Below, one piece after another: positions 27,884 to 36,531 of a DNA stretch of 64,000 bases; the stretch's first letter is position 1; every line of letters starts with the position of its first letter. Source of the stretch: Falsochrobactrum shanghaiense. GTDB taxonomy: Bacteria > Pseudomonadota > Alphaproteobacteria > Rhizobiales > Rhizobiaceae. The stretch lies in contig NZ_QGDB01000003.1 of NCBI RefSeq assembly GCF_003149535.1, forward strand, positions 310,001 to 374,000. Direction: 5' to 3'. The translations under genes were made by a program, and so were the position numbers. The notes under the pieces were generated by a model. The model searched no databases and was not told the DNA's origin. It saw only the letters and a program-made list of their open reading frames with translations.

Positions 27884-28867
27884 ATGTCGTTCGCAAAGGC
27901 TCAGGATCTGATTCGGCTCGCGCGTCTTGCGGCTGCACGGCGGACAGGGATCGGTCTCGACGATATCTGCGAAGAATTCGGTGTTTCGCATCGCACAGCG
28001 CAGCGCATGACCGATGCGCTTGAGACCGTGTTTACTAATGTCGAAGCGGTGGATGGTGACGATCGCCGGCGGCGCTGGCGTATTGCAGACCCCATGCTTG
28101 ATCGGCTTCAGACTCGCCAGGAAACGGCAGTGGAAGCGCTGGAGATTGCTGGCCGAACGGCGCGTGGCGATGGCCGACTCCGGCACGCGGCGGCACTCGA
28201 AGACCTGCGTGACGGATTGCTAGCGCGCTTGACGCCAAAGGATGCGCTGCGCACCGAAACTGACGTCGAGGCGGTCCTGCTAGCGATGGGATCGGTGACG
28301 CGACCGGGGCCACGCGTCAATCTGGTGCCGGCGGTGCTCGATGCTGTGATCGAGGGATTGCGCGGCCCGTTTCGTCTGCGTCTGCGCTACCGAGACGAGC
28401 TCGCACCTGAACGGATCATTGAGCCGCACGGCCTCCTGCTGGGGCATCGCAGCTATCTGGTCGCGCGCCAGCCGGCCCGCGGCGAAGACATGCTGAACTT
28501 TCGTATGGACCAGATCCTGAGCGCCCAGCCCCTGGATGAGAGCTTCAGCCTGATGCCCGGCTTTTCTCTTGAAGATTATGCAGCGCAATCCTTCGGCGTC
28601 TATCAGGACCCGGCGCAATATGATGAGGTCATCTGGCGGTTCGCACCGCACGCCGCAGCAAGGGCAGCCGAGTTCTGTTTTCACCCAAAGCAAATCGTTG
28701 AGGTGCACGAGGATGGCGGTCTCATCGTGCGCTTTCACGCGGCGGGCTGGCTCGAGATGGCGTGGCATCTCTATCAATGGGGTGACGCAGTCGAAGTTAT
28801 CGCGCCCTTGGGCCTACGCAAGCTGGTAGAAAACCATCGTAGAAGCGATTTTGGCGCTCTGCCGTGA
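27884..28867 (+). CDS. WYL-domain transcriptional regulator of the McrBC-helicase operon
   Basis: The 327-aa protein has an N-terminal winged helix-turn-helix of the DeoR type (residues about 10-70: IGLDDICEEFGVSHRTAQRMTDAL). A WYL domain follows about residues 165-225 (RLRYRDELAPERIIEPHGLLLGHRSYLVA, NFRMDQI). The C-terminal WCX extension ends with EMAWHLYQWGDAVEVIAP. Proteins of this form act as repressors or activators of defence genes and are thought to sense nucleic-acid ligands through WYL. It is divergent from the nuclease-helicase operon, which makes it the likely local regulator. The start at 27884 gives MSFAKAQDLIRLA. Confidence 0.88.
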   Translation: MSFAKAQDLIRLARLAAARRTGIGLDDICEEFGVSHRTAQRMTDALETVFTNVEAVDGDDRRRRWRIADPMLDRLQTRQETAVEALEIAGRTARGDGRLRHAAALEDLRDGLLARLTPKDALRTETDVEAVLLAMGSVTRPGPRVNLVPAVLDAVIEGLRGPFRLRLRYRDELAPERIIEPHGLLLGHRSYLVARQPARGEDMLNFRMDQILSAQPLDESFSLMPGFSLEDYAAQSFGVYQDPAQYDEVIWRFAPHAAARAAEFCFHPKQIVEVHEDGGLIVRFHAAGWLEMAWHLYQWGDAVEVIAPLGLRKLVENHRRSDFGALP

Positions 28868-29083
28868 GGTAAAAGGAACGAAACGGAATGAGCACAATGA
28901 CGGGCTTCAACCTATGCGGAACTGAAAACCAAGCAGTGAGCGCTCCGTGAGGGCTTTTTGTAAACTGCAGGTCAGCGCGCTCCAACCATTGACCATTACC
29001 TGATATGGGTATATTAATTAGATGGATATCGTCGGTGATCCCATACAGTTATTATCTTCATTTTAGGCAAAGGTGAGAAGGCA
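28868..29083 (+). promoter_or_regulatory. intergenic region with a probable promoter for the truncated WYL gene
   Basis: A possible promoter reads TTGACC (28989-28994), 17 bp spacer, TATTAA. The interrupted dyad TACC-N7-GGTA (28997-29011) lies inside the spacer, where a repressor could act. No coding region is visible. Strength and use are unknown. Confidence 0.3.
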
Positions 29084-29551
29084 ATGTCACGGGCCGCTAC
29101 GGCGCTAAAATGGGGAGTGGAGCAGAGACTCGAGTTCATCGAGTTCCGTCTTTACTGGGAGGGAGGGGTAAATCGCTCCGACATCATCGAAGCATTCGGT
29201 GTGTCAGTACCGCAAGCCTCCAAAGACTTAACTCTTTACCAAGAGCGAGCGCCTGAGAACGCAATCTACGACAAGAGCGCCAAGCGCTATATCGCAAGCA
29301 AGCATTTTCAGCCCTGCTTCCTCAGGCCCGACGCCGGGCTGTACCTCAATCAGCTACAATCGGTCGCTGATGGCATTTTGGCGCCTAATGAAGCGTGGAT
29401 TTCTCGCATGCCACCCTTTGCTGGGCCGCCCGTTCCAGCTCGTGCTGTCAATAATGACACGTTGCGCGATATGCTTGCGGCAATCCGTGAGAACCAGGCG
29501 ATCGAGGTTAAATATCAGTCGCTATCCAACGATGGTGTTGATTGCCGCTGA
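29084..29551 (+). pseudogene. CapW-like WYL regulator truncated by an IS21 element
   Basis: The protein starts MSRAATALKWGVEQRLEFIEFRLYW-like, with a winged helix (NRSDIIEAFGVSVPQASKDLTLY) and the beginning of a WYL domain (IEVKYQSLSND, near residue 145). Native coding stops at 29535, where the IS begins, and the last few residues come from the IS end. Intact relatives continue with a full WYL domain to about 280-300 aa and sit beside anti-phage loci such as CBASS. Here the DNA-binding half may still be made. ATG 29084 follows GAGAAGG. Confidence 0.8.
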
Positions 29552-29648
29552 GAACTGACCCAGTTTGGGCGGATATTTCCATTTAGAATTGACCCATGTT
29601 TGAACCTTCCCTCGTTTGTTTTTCAGCGAGGGCTATGGAGTGATCGAC

Positions 29649-31175
29649 ATGGCATTATTGAGCGTTATCCGACGGTGGCATTACCGGGACGAACTATCGA
29701 TCCGCGAGATTGCCCGACGAACAGGCCTATCGCGGAACACCATCCGCAAGTATCTGCGTCTCAATGGCGTTGAGCCAAAATTTCAGGTTCCGGATAGGCC
29801 AAGCAAACTCGACCCATTTTCTGACCGACTGACCACGTGGTTAAAGTCTGAAGATCGCAAACCTCGCAAACAAAAGCGCACGGTGAAGCAGATGCACGCT
29901 GACCTTGTCGCTCTGGGCTATGAGGGATCATACAGTCGCGTTGCTACCTTTGCCCGCGAGTGGAAGGCCGATTTTCACATGCACAACCAGACATCGGGTC
30001 GGGGTACGTTCGTCCCTTTGAGCTTTGAGCCTGGCGAAGCATTTCAATTCGACTGGTCAGAAGACTGGGCAATTATCAGCAATGAACGGACAAAGCTTCA
30101 AGTCGCCCATACGAAGCTAAGTTATTCCAGAGCTTTTATCATTCGTGCTTATCTCACACAGTCCCATGAGATGCTGTTTGACGCTCACAACCATGCATTC
30201 CGTGTGCTTGGTGGCGTTCCACGGCGTGGCATTTATGACAATATGCGTACAGCCATCGATAAGGTCGGTCGAGGCAAAGAACGGGACGTCAATATTCGCT
30301 TTCAAGCGATGGCCAGCCACTATCTGTTTGAACCAGACTTCTGCAACCCAGCATCGGGTTGGGAGAAGGGACAGATTGAGAAGAATGTTCAGGATTCCCG
30401 GCATCGCTTCTTTCAACCAGCTCCCCGATTTGCTTCGCTGGATGAACTGAACGACTGGCTGGAGGAACGTTGCAGGTTTTTTTGGGCAACGACACAGCAT
30501 GGCAAAATGCGCGGCAGCATAGCCGATCTTTGGATGGAGGAAGCTCAGGCTCTCATGCCCGTTTCCCGATCTTTTGATGGCTTTGTCGAATATACCAAGC
30601 GCGTATCACCGACCTGCCTCGTTCACTTTGATCGTACGCGTTATAGTGTTCCAGCATCCTTTGCCAATCGTCCAGTAAGCCTACGTGTCTATCCTGATCG
30701 TGTCGTGGTCGCTGCCGAAGGGCAGATCATTTGCGAGCATTCACGCATCTTCAATCGCTCTCACGAAGCACCAGGTCACACCGTCTATGACTGGCGGCAC
30801 TATTTGTCGGTCGTTCAACGAAAGCCCGGTGCATTGCGCAATGGCGCTCCTTTCACGGAGCTTCCTGAAGCGTTTCGCACACTCCAGCTTCATCTGTTGA
30901 AGAAGCCGGGCGGCGATAGGGAAATGGTCGATATCCTTTCCCTCGTCTTACAGCATGACGAACAGGCTGTTCTCTTGGCGGTCGACATGGCGCTGAAGTC
31001 TGGAGTGCCGACAAAAACCCATATCCTCAATTTGCTTCACCGTTTGGTCGACGGCAAATCTCTCATTCCACCCCCGATTAATGCGCCGCAGGCACTGACC
31101 CTTAACAATGAACCCAAGGCCAATGTCGAACGCTACGACACCTTGAGAAAGACGGAGGCTCGTCATGCGTCATAA
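29649..31175 (+). CDS. istA: IS21-family transposase IstA
   Basis: The 508-aa transposase has an N-terminal helix-turn-helix ([21 protein letters not shown]). The DDE integrase core includes FQFDWSEDW for the first aspartate, [14 protein letters not shown] for the second and KGQIEKNV for the glutamate. A C-terminal beta-barrel follows. It starts at ATG 29649 ([12 protein letters not shown]); a longer frame opens at 29616. It overlaps istB by 11 bp. No frame break is seen, so the element looks able to transpose. Confidence 0.95.
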   Translation: MALLSVIRRWHYRDELSIREIARRTGLSRNTIRKYLRLNGVEPKFQVPDRPSKLDPFSDRLTTWLKSEDRKPRKQKRTVKQMHADLVALGYEGSYSRVATFAREWKADFHMHNQTSGRGTFVPLSFEPGEAFQFDWSEDWAIISNERTKLQVAHTKLSYSRAFIIRAYLTQSHEMLFDAHNHAFRVLGGVPRRGIYDNMRTAIDKVGRGKERDVNIRFQAMASHYLFEPDFCNPASGWEKGQIEKNVQDSRHRFFQPAPRFASLDELNDWLEERCRFFWATTQHGKMRGSIADLWMEEAQALMPVSRSFDGFVEYTKRVSPTCLVHFDRTRYSVPASFANRPVSLRVYPDRVVVAAEGQIICEHSRIFNRSHEAPGHTVYDWRHYLSVVQRKPGALRNGAPFTELPEAFRTLQLHLLKKPGGDREMVDILSLVLQHDEQAVLLAVDMALKSGVPTKTHILNLLHRLVDGKSLIPPPINAPQALTLNNEPKANVERYDTLRKTEARHAS

Positions 31176-31956
31176 TCCAGCGAGTGGTGCAATCGTAATC
31201 ATGTTACGGCAATTGAAGATGCATGGCATGGCACAAGCAGTTGGTGAACTCACCGAACAAGGGTCGCCAGCTTTCGAGGCAGCTATTCCAGTTCTGTCAC
31301 AGCTGCTTAAGGCGGAAACGGCGGAGCGTGAAGTCAGATCAGTTGCTTATCAGCTCAAAACTGCACGCTTTCCAGCCTACCGTGATCTGAACGGCTTTGA
31401 CTTCGCAAGCAGTGAGATAAACGAGGCATTGGTCCAGCAGCTGCATCGCTGTGACTTTCTCAATGATGCAAACAACATCGTTCTGGTTGGTGGACCCGGC
31501 ACGGGTAAAACTCATATCGCCACCGCTATTGGTGTCCAGGCGATTGAACACTACCACAAACGTGTCCGGTTCTTCTCAACGGTTGAACTTGTGAATGCAC
31601 TTGAGCAGGAAAAAGCCCAGGGCAAATCGGGACAGATCGCCAACCGACTCATTTATTCTGATCTCGTCATTCTTGATGAACTCGGATATCTGCCATTCAG
31701 CGCATCAGGTGGTGCACTTCTATTCCATCTGCTCAGCAAACTTTACGAGCGCACGAGCGTCATAATCACCACCAATCTCAGCTTCAGTGAATGGGCAAGC
31801 GTGTTTGGTGATGCCAAAATGACGACTGCATTGCTCGACAGGCTCACTCATCACTGCCACATCCTTGAAACCGGAAATGATAGCTTCCGGTTCAAAAATA
31901 GTTCCGCACAAGAAAAAAAGCGAGCAAAGGAAAACACGAAACTTGACCGTGATTAA
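31165..31956 (+). CDS. istB: IS21-family helper ATPase IstB
   Basis: The 263-aa DnaC-like AAA+ ATPase assists IstA in target choice. Walker A is [15 protein letters not shown] around residue 110, Walker [13 protein letters not shown], then the sensor [10 protein letters not shown]. It overlaps istA by 11 bp, the usual arrangement. A lysine-rich tail ([13 protein letters not shown]) ends it. Complete. Confidence 0.95.
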   Translation: MRHNPASGAIVIMLRQLKMHGMAQAVGELTEQGSPAFEAAIPVLSQLLKAETAEREVRSVAYQLKTARFPAYRDLNGFDFASSEINEALVQQLHRCDFLNDANNIVLVGGPGTGKTHIATAIGVQAIEHYHKRVRFFSTVELVNALEQEKAQGKSGQIANRLIYSDLVILDELGYLPFSASGGALLFHLLSKLYERTSVIITTNLSFSEWASVFGDAKMTTALLDRLTHHCHILETGNDSFRFKNSSAQEKKRAKENTKLDRD

Positions 31957-32030
31957 CAACCCGAACAATAATTAAAAGGCGGGTCAATTCTCGGTGGAAA
32001 TCCCGGGTCAGTTCTCAGCGGCAATCAACA

Positions 32031-32074
32031 CCGACATCGAGCAGGCAGGAAAAATGGGTGTGGTAATCGGCCAT
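32031..32074 (-). pseudogene. 5' stub of a gene cut by the IS21 element
   Basis: A perfect AGGAGG site precedes ATG 32074, and the first codons read MADYHTHFSCLLDVG before entering the IS end. From memory this start belongs to a conserved unassigned protein found with ParB/ArdC blocks, but no function is known. The rest of the gene is missing here, so the IS event removed or displaced it. It lies downstream of a terminator, so it was probably a separate unit. Confidence 0.6.
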
Positions 32075-32096
32075 ATCAGCCTCCTGAAACAAGAAA

Positions 32097-32115
32097 GCCC
32101 GGCATGGCACCGGGC
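32097..32115 (-). terminator. terminator after the 182-aa gene (minus strand)
   Basis: The stem GCCCGG/CCGGGC with a 7-nt loop is followed on the minus strand by TTTCTTGTTT. It sits 24 bp after the 182-aa gene stop and just before the ribosome-binding site of the cut gene. Confidence 0.6.
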
Positions 32116-32138
32116 GGAATGACGGGAATGGGTAGCGG

Positions 32139-32687
32139 TCACGCGGCCTGTGGCAGGCGGAGCAGATCAGCAGCGGCACCGCGCCAGAAGGCATCGACCA
32201 GCCGGGCTTCCAGTGCAGCGGCGCGGTAACGCAGCCGTCTCGCATCACCGGGATCTGATGTCCGAAACGCCATGCCGCGCAGGCGGCTGGCCTCGGTTAC
32301 GATCCTGCGTGCCTCGGCATCGCATGCGACCGGCTGTTGCCAGAGAATAATGCCGGCGCGGATTTCGCCGGCGAGGACGAGGCGCTGATCTTGGTCCTGA
32401 ATGAGCATGATGCGCGGCTGAAAATACGGGAAGCTGTCCGGCCCCGAGCAAATATCACCGCGCGACAAGCGCAAGGCCGCAGCCTGAATGGCCTCTTCCG
32501 GTGACGGGCATTCGCCAAGCGGGATCACGCAGTCGAAACTGTTCGCTGCGTCACTGGCGTCATAACTGGCCACGCCGAGGCACGAGATGCGCAGCGGCAG
32601 CTTCTGCGCCCGATAAAGCGCGGGTAGAACATCGGCAGCCAGAATCTGACCGATGGAGCGGAAGGTTTCGGAACGAGCAAAGGTCAT
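32139..32687 (-). CDS. 182-aa protein of unknown function in the island maintenance block
   Basis: No recognised domain. It has SETFRSIGQILAADVLPALYRAQ near the start, a central IRAGIILWQQPVACDAEARR and an Ala/Arg/Leu-rich helical end. No signal peptide or membrane helix is seen. It belongs to the set of small proteins carried with ParB and ArdC on integrative elements. Its start codon follows one of three copies of the shared leader RNA (TGGAG ribosome site, 8 nt spacing), which strongly supports the start at 32687 and common control with parB and ardC. Confidence 0.75.
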   Translation of the reverse strand: MTFARSETFRSIGQILAADVLPALYRAQKLPLRISCLGVASYDASDAANSFDCVIPLGECPSPEEAIQAAALRLSRGDICSGPDSFPYFQPRIMLIQDQDQRLVLAGEIRAGIILWQQPVACDAEARRIVTEASRLRGMAFRTSDPGDARRLRYRAAALEARLVDAFWRGAAADLLRLPQAA

Positions 32688-32775
32688 CGGGATTACTCCA
32701 TGACGGGCGCCGGTGAGCCTCTCTCTCCAGCCATCAACCCGTCACGGCCGAACGGCCCGCACTCTTCCTCTCTGA
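32688..32775 (-). ncRNA. structured 5' leader, copy A (upstream of the 182-aa gene)
   Basis: Read on the minus strand, the leader has an outer stem TGACGGG/CCCGTCA (7 bp). Inside it GCTGG pairs with CCGGC, and GAG with CUC, closing the pentaloop AGAGG. Directly after the outer stem comes TGGAG and, 8 nt later, the start codon. A purine-rich stretch (GAGAGGAAGAG) precedes it. Copies B (36012) and C (37491) have the same layout with compensating base changes. Confidence 0.75.
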
Positions 32776-32886
32776 CCGGGCTTGTTCCCGGTTCCGCTGC
32801 CGGCGATGGGCGACCGTCGCAGGGCTGAAGGTCCGAAGCGCGGGCCGCCGTGCTCGGGTCCGTCGGGGGTGAGGCGCTTTCGCGCC

Positions 32887-33051
32887 TTATTCCCACGGGT
32901 CTAGCTCCAGCTTCACCATGTCGTCGTCGCCGTCGAACTCGGCGGCGGGGCAAGCGGCGTGGGTGCCGTCTCCGGCCTGGAACACAACGATCGAAACCAT
33001 CAGCGTGGCGGCGAGGCTGGCGGCGAAGGCGGTGGCATCTGCATAGGACAT
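32887..33051 (-). CDS. 54-aa small protein of unknown function
   Basis: The reading frame MSYADATAFAASLAA… has a hydrophobic segment (about residues 8-27: FAASLAATLMVSIVVFQAG), then an acidic end (EFDGDDDMVKLELDPWE). This could be a short membrane-anchored protein or one with a cleaved signal. A good AGGAG site precedes the ATG and is partly held in a hairpin leader. It has no recognised family and is too short for strong proof; the clean ribosome site and hydrophobic/acidic layout favour a real gene. Confidence 0.55.
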   Translation of the reverse strand: MSYADATAFAASLAATLMVSIVVFQAGDGTHAACPAAEFDGDDDMVKLELDPWE

Positions 33052-33102
33052 GGGTTCCGGCTCCTGTCTTGGGAGGCGGGGGACCATCCCCCGCGCGACA
33101 GG
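33052..33102 (-). promoter_or_regulatory. nested hairpin leader of the 54-aa gene
   Basis: An inner hairpin of 8 bp (GCGGGGGA/TCCCCCGC, loop of 3, 33076-33094) lies inside an outer stem CCTGTC/GACAGG (33063-33068 with 33097-33102). On the minus strand the closing GACAGG runs into the AGGAG ribosome site. The plan (outer stem, inner hairpin, ribosome site, start) resembles the shared leader of neighbouring genes, though the sequence differs. Confidence 0.5.
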
Positions 33103-33469
33103 CGCCCGAAGTGTCTGACCGGATCTGCAATCACCCGAGGGCGTTCGGACTTTTTCCGAATCCCCGAGGGCGGCACGCGCGCGTAAGCCGACCCCTTTGG
33201 GGTTGAATGTCAAAGAGACGGATCGGACCAAGGTTTGCGAATGGAAGCGGGGGTGGTCCTGTCGCATCTGACAGGATGCCGGATACCCGTCGCAGATGCT
33301 CTGCTGCGCCAGCCTTGCCACCATGCTGGCATCAGGATCATGTTCCCTTCAGGCCAGAGATGGCTGCCGCTTGTCCTGATGGGGATGGCGGATTGCATGG
33401 TGAAGCCGGATTGGACCCGTCCGGTGCAGACCTCGCATCCTCACGGCCCGACACCCTGCGATCGGGTCT
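33103..33469. other. non-coding stretch within the island
   Basis: About 370 bp without a convincing gene. It contains short inverted pieces such as CCCCTTTGGGG near 33193. Reading frames across it have no ribosome sites and no recognisable family. The promoter of the 54-aa gene probably lies at its left part. Confidence 0.4.
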
Positions 33470-33775
33470 TCAGCTCCAAAGTCCATCGGCGATTTCTCGG
33501 GCGATCATCGCGCGCGCCTTCATTATAAGGTCGTCGCCCGAGGTATCGATATGACCGAAGAAACGGGCACGAGCACCATGAGCGGTCCACTCGGCGTAGC
33601 GAAAATACTCACGGGCATCGAGCCGGAACACCCGCATGTCTTCGGCCCAATGGGGCTTTGGCTCCACGACAACAGTGATGCCATCGCGGATTTCGGTCCA
33701 CGGTAAGGTTCGATCCGACGGGGGATGTTCGCGGTCTTCCAGAAAAATCTGATCGATGTCGATGCTGATCGGCAT
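33470..33775 (-). CDS. 101-aa protein of unknown function
   Basis: The protein starts MPISIDIDQIFLEDREH and contains VEPKPHWAEDMRVFRLDAREYFRYAEW, FFGHIDTSGDDLIMKARAMIAREIADGLW. No known domain was recognised. ATG 33775 follows TTGGAGAG. It is 97 bp downstream of the parB-like stop on the same strand and probably belongs to the same transcript. Confidence 0.65.
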   Translation of the reverse strand: MPISIDIDQIFLEDREHPPSDRTLPWTEIRDGITVVVEPKPHWAEDMRVFRLDAREYFRYAEWTAHGARARFFGHIDTSGDDLIMKARAMIAREIADGLWS

Positions 33776-33872
33776 GGCGGCTCTCCAAAGAAAGAGCCCG
33801 ATCACGAGGACCGGGCGAGTTGCGGAAACGGAGGGTGATAAACGGGGCGACCGAAGCCGCCCCGCATGAGTG

Positions 33873-36011
33873 CTATTCAGCAGCGACCATATGCTGTTCT
33901 TCCTCGTCGTCAGCCGGGTCGTCCTCGCCATCGCCGGAGAGGAAATTGGGCAGATCGTCGGCTTCCGCCGCAGCGCCCGATGCCGGATCGACTTCGATAC
34001 CATCGTCCACCATGCGCAGCGGCTCAGGCAACCAACCGGAATCGGCAAGCAGGCGTTCGGCCTCCTTGGCCATGTCGCCCTTCTTGAGATGTCCGATCAG
34101 ATCGGCGGCCCGGTCACCGGCCCCTTCGCGCACGGCTTCAAGGATACGCGGCTTGGTCACGCGGCCGAGATAGTTGCCAACAGTCGGTCGCCAACCCACG
34201 GCCACCATGTCGAGGCCGGTCGAACGGGCGAGCCGGTCAGCCTGTGACAGGCGGATGTCCAGCCCGTGCTGGCTGACGCCCGCGCCGCTGTAAGGGTTGG
34301 GCTTTTCATAGAGCGCGTTGACACCGAAGCTGACGCAATGGGCGAGCAGATCCATGCGCGAACCATCGTCCAGATCGGTCAGCCAATCCCAGAGTGCGGC
34401 ATCATCTGCCGGGATATGATCGCCCCAGCGTTCGTGCCGGTCCTGGATCGCCTTGGCCGAAGCGCTGTCGCGCAGATCATCGGCCTGCGCGGGCAGATGC
34501 ACCTCGCGGACCTGTGCTTCGAGGCAACCGCGGCTGGAATGCGGCATGAAGCAATCCATGACCAGCCTGTGCAGCAGTGCCGTCATAGCGACATGCGGGC
34601 TTACTGCCACCGCATCCCGCAGCGCCAGCGTCCGATGCGCGGTCAGCTCGCTGACCAGGCGATCGGGCAGCGGCTTGATGGTGTCGGCCTCGTCTTCCTC
34701 CTCAGTTTCGACCGCCTGGCCGCCCAACGTGATAACTGCACCCATGCGGCTTACCTCCGGTTCTGCCCGCTGGATCACCTCGCCGGTTTCCTGGTCAACG
34801 ATTTCAGCTTCCGGTTCCGCAGGCGTTTCATCCTCGGCGCGAACATAGCCGCGCTCGATCAGCAATGCGCCATCGGCGTCGATGCTGATGAAGACACCCG
34901 CCATGCAGATCTGGTCCGGCTCGAAGGTCATCGGACGGCGCTCGAAGGTTTCCAGCGCCTGCTCGATCTCACCGAGGCGGGCGTCGATCTCGTCCGGCAG
35001 TTCGTCGGCCTCGCCATATTCCGCTTCAAGCCGCTCATATTCGTCGCGCAATGCCTCGCGGGTGGCGCGTTCCTCTTCGCTCAGATCGACCGTGGTGCCG
35101 ACAATCTGGCGAAGGCCATGATCGTGACCATAGGGAAAGGTGATGGCGACCTCGATCCATTTCCAGCCCTCGGCGGCGATGGCTTCGGCCTCGGCCTTCA
35201 GTTTTTCGCCCACCAGCCGGTCGAGCAGCACCGGATCTTGCAGCCAGCCACCATCGTCCTGCTGGAAAAGATCACGCAGGACGCAACCGCCAGCCTCTTC
35301 ATAGGCGGCAATACCGACAAACACTGCCCGCTTGTCGGCGGCGCGGACCGTGGTTTCGGTCAGCAGGCGGCGGATGTGGTAGGGTTCTTTCCGCCAGCCA
35401 TCCTTGATCCCTTCCCAGACATGCTCCTGCCGGGGGTGGTCAGAACTGACGCTGAAAGCCATGAGCTGCTCCAGCGTCATGCCGTCCTCGGCATAGACGT
35501 CGAGCAAGGTCGGGGAGACGGAAACCAGACGCAGGCGCTGCTTCACCACCTTGGCGTCCACGAAGAAGGCAGCAGCGATCGCTTCCTCGGTCATGCCCTT
35601 GTCGCGCATGGCTTGGAAGGCGCGGAACTGGTCGAGCGGATGCAGCGGTGCGCGCTCGATATTCTCGGCGAGCGAAACCTCGTCGATCAGCACGTCGGCG
35701 CTGGCCTCCGACACCACGCACGGAACCGGCGCGACCTTGGCGAGGCGCTTCTGCTTGACCAGCAGTTCGAGCGCGCGGAAACGGCGACCGCCGGCAGGCA
35801 CCTCGAACATGCCGGTTTCCTTGCCATCGGCATCCACCACCGGGCGGACATGCAGGGACTGGATCAGGCCGCGACGGGCGATGGACTCGGCCAGTTCCTC
35901 AACCGAGATCCCGGCCTTGACGCGCCGGACGTTGAACTGGCTGAGGACCAGCTTGTTGAAAGGAATGTCGCGCGAGGACGACAGGGTGATCTTTTGAACG
36001 GCAGTGGCCAT
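33873..36011 (-). CDS. ParB/RepB/Spo0J-family protein of the island
   Basis: The 712-aa protein has an N-terminal ParB nuclease/CTPase-type domain (about residues 18-125: LVLSQFNVRR, EELAESIARRGLIQSLHVRPV, PAGGRRFRALELL, AENIERAPLHPLDQFRAF). The helix-turn-helix (GMTEEAIAAAFFVDAKVVKQRLRL) follows, then a long extension with acidic coiled-coil stretches around 300-350. Chromosomal ParB is about 300 aa, so this is the long plasmid/ICE form. No ParA partner is present, so a DNA-binding regulatory or maintenance role is as likely as partition. Its start follows leader copy B. Confidence 0.85.
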   Translation of the reverse strand: MATAVQKITLSSSRDIPFNKLVLSQFNVRRVKAGISVEELAESIARRGLIQSLHVRPVVDADGKETGMFEVPAGGRRFRALELLVKQKRLAKVAPVPCVVSEASADVLIDEVSLAENIERAPLHPLDQFRAFQAMRDKGMTEEAIAAAFFVDAKVVKQRLRLVSVSPTLLDVYAEDGMTLEQLMAFSVSSDHPRQEHVWEGIKDGWRKEPYHIRRLLTETTVRAADKRAVFVGIAAYEEAGGCVLRDLFQQDDGGWLQDPVLLDRLVGEKLKAEAEAIAAEGWKWIEVAITFPYGHDHGLRQIVGTTVDLSEEERATREALRDEYERLEAEYGEADELPDEIDARLGEIEQALETFERRPMTFEPDQICMAGVFISIDADGALLIERGYVRAEDETPAEPEAEIVDQETGEVIQRAEPEVSRMGAVITLGGQAVETEEEDEADTIKPLPDRLVSELTAHRTLALRDAVAVSPHVAMTALLHRLVMDCFMPHSSRGCLEAQVREVHLPAQADDLRDSASAKAIQDRHERWGDHIPADDAALWDWLTDLDDGSRMDLLAHCVSFGVNALYEKPNPYSGAGVSQHGLDIRLSQADRLARSTGLDMVAVGWRPTVGNYLGRVTKPRILEAVREGAGDRAADLIGHLKKGDMAKEAERLLADSGWLPEPLRMVDDGIEVDPASGAAAEADDLPNFLSGDGEDDPADDEEEQHMVAAE

Positions 36012-36097
36012 GTCAGTGACTCCAAGACGGACGCCGGTGAGCCTCTCTCTCCGGCTATCAGCCCGTCACGGATCGAAGCGCCGCCCTCTTCCTCTGA
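36012..36097 (-). ncRNA. structured 5' leader, copy B (upstream of parB-like gene)
   Basis: Same layout as copy A on the minus strand: outer stem GACGGG/TCCGTC (one G-U pair), inner GCCGG/CCGGC, an A-A mismatch, GAG/CUC and loop AGAGG, then TGGAG and the start codon. Compared with copy A the inner stem's third pair changes from U-G to C-G, so pairing is kept. Confidence 0.75.
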
Positions 36098-36135
36098 AGA
36101 GAGCGACGCCAGCCGCAGAACCTGAAACCCGGAAA

Positions 36136-36531
36136 TCAGGCACTCCGGTTTTCTGTATCGGCGGATGTACGGGAAAAGCTCGCGCCGACGCCGTAGAGCA
36201 AACGCTCGGCGGCGCGGATGCTGCCGGTCTCACGGGCGGCCTCGGCCCAGACCGAGATCGGGAAATCGCCGGTGAACAGCAGATCGCGCTCGATGCCCAT
36301 GCCGAAGGGCAGCCGGACTGACTGCATCTCGCCAAGGCTCCACGACCCCAGTTCGGGATGGCCGAGATCAGCCAGGCCGAACATGATGTCGCCGTCCTCG
36401 TCCAGTTCGGTGGCGAGCCAGACGCCTTCACCGAGGGGGTTGAAGAACTTCACGACCGGGATGTGATCCTGATCGCGCTGGCGGCCATTTGCCAGCAGGC
36501 GGTCGCGCTGTGTGCTGGTCAGGAGGATCAT
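36136..36531 (-). CDS. DUF2958 domain protein
   Basis: The 131-aa protein matches DUF2958: ILLTSTQRDRLLANGRQ, VVKFFNPLGEGVWLATELDEDGD, FGLADLGHPELGSWSLGEMQSVRLPFGMGIERDLLF. The family is found on plasmids and ICEs beside ArdC and ParB; its role is unknown. ATG 36531 overlaps the ardC stop by 4 bp (ATGA), so it is translationally coupled to ardC. No signal peptide. Confidence 0.82.
   Translation of the reverse strand: MILLTSTQRDRLLANGRQRDQDHIPVVKFFNPLGEGVWLATELDEDGDIMFGLADLGHPELGSWSLGEMQSVRLPFGMGIERDLLFTGDFPISVWAEAARETGSIRAAERLLYGVGASFSRTSADTENRSA

Larger units (their letters stand above)
29536..32030 (+). mobile_element. IS21-family insertion sequence, about 2.5 kb
   Basis: The element starts TGTTGATTG and ends CAATCAACA, with 26-bp perfect terminal inverted repeats (29536-29561 and 32005-32030). 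Inside each end is a second copy of the inner motif GAAYTGACCC (29585 on the left; GGGTCAATTCTC at 31981 on the right), the multiple-repeat layout of IS21 elements. It encodes the IstA/IstB pair. The flanks show no direct target duplication: left GATGG, right CCGAC. Genes on both sides are cut, so a deletion or rearrangement followed insertion. Confidence 0.92.

Noticed and set aside
34266-36125. 619-aa open frame on the plus strand inside the parB-like gene
   Set aside because: No motifs and no ribosome site; the minus strand encodes a clear ParB-type protein with a structured leader at its start.
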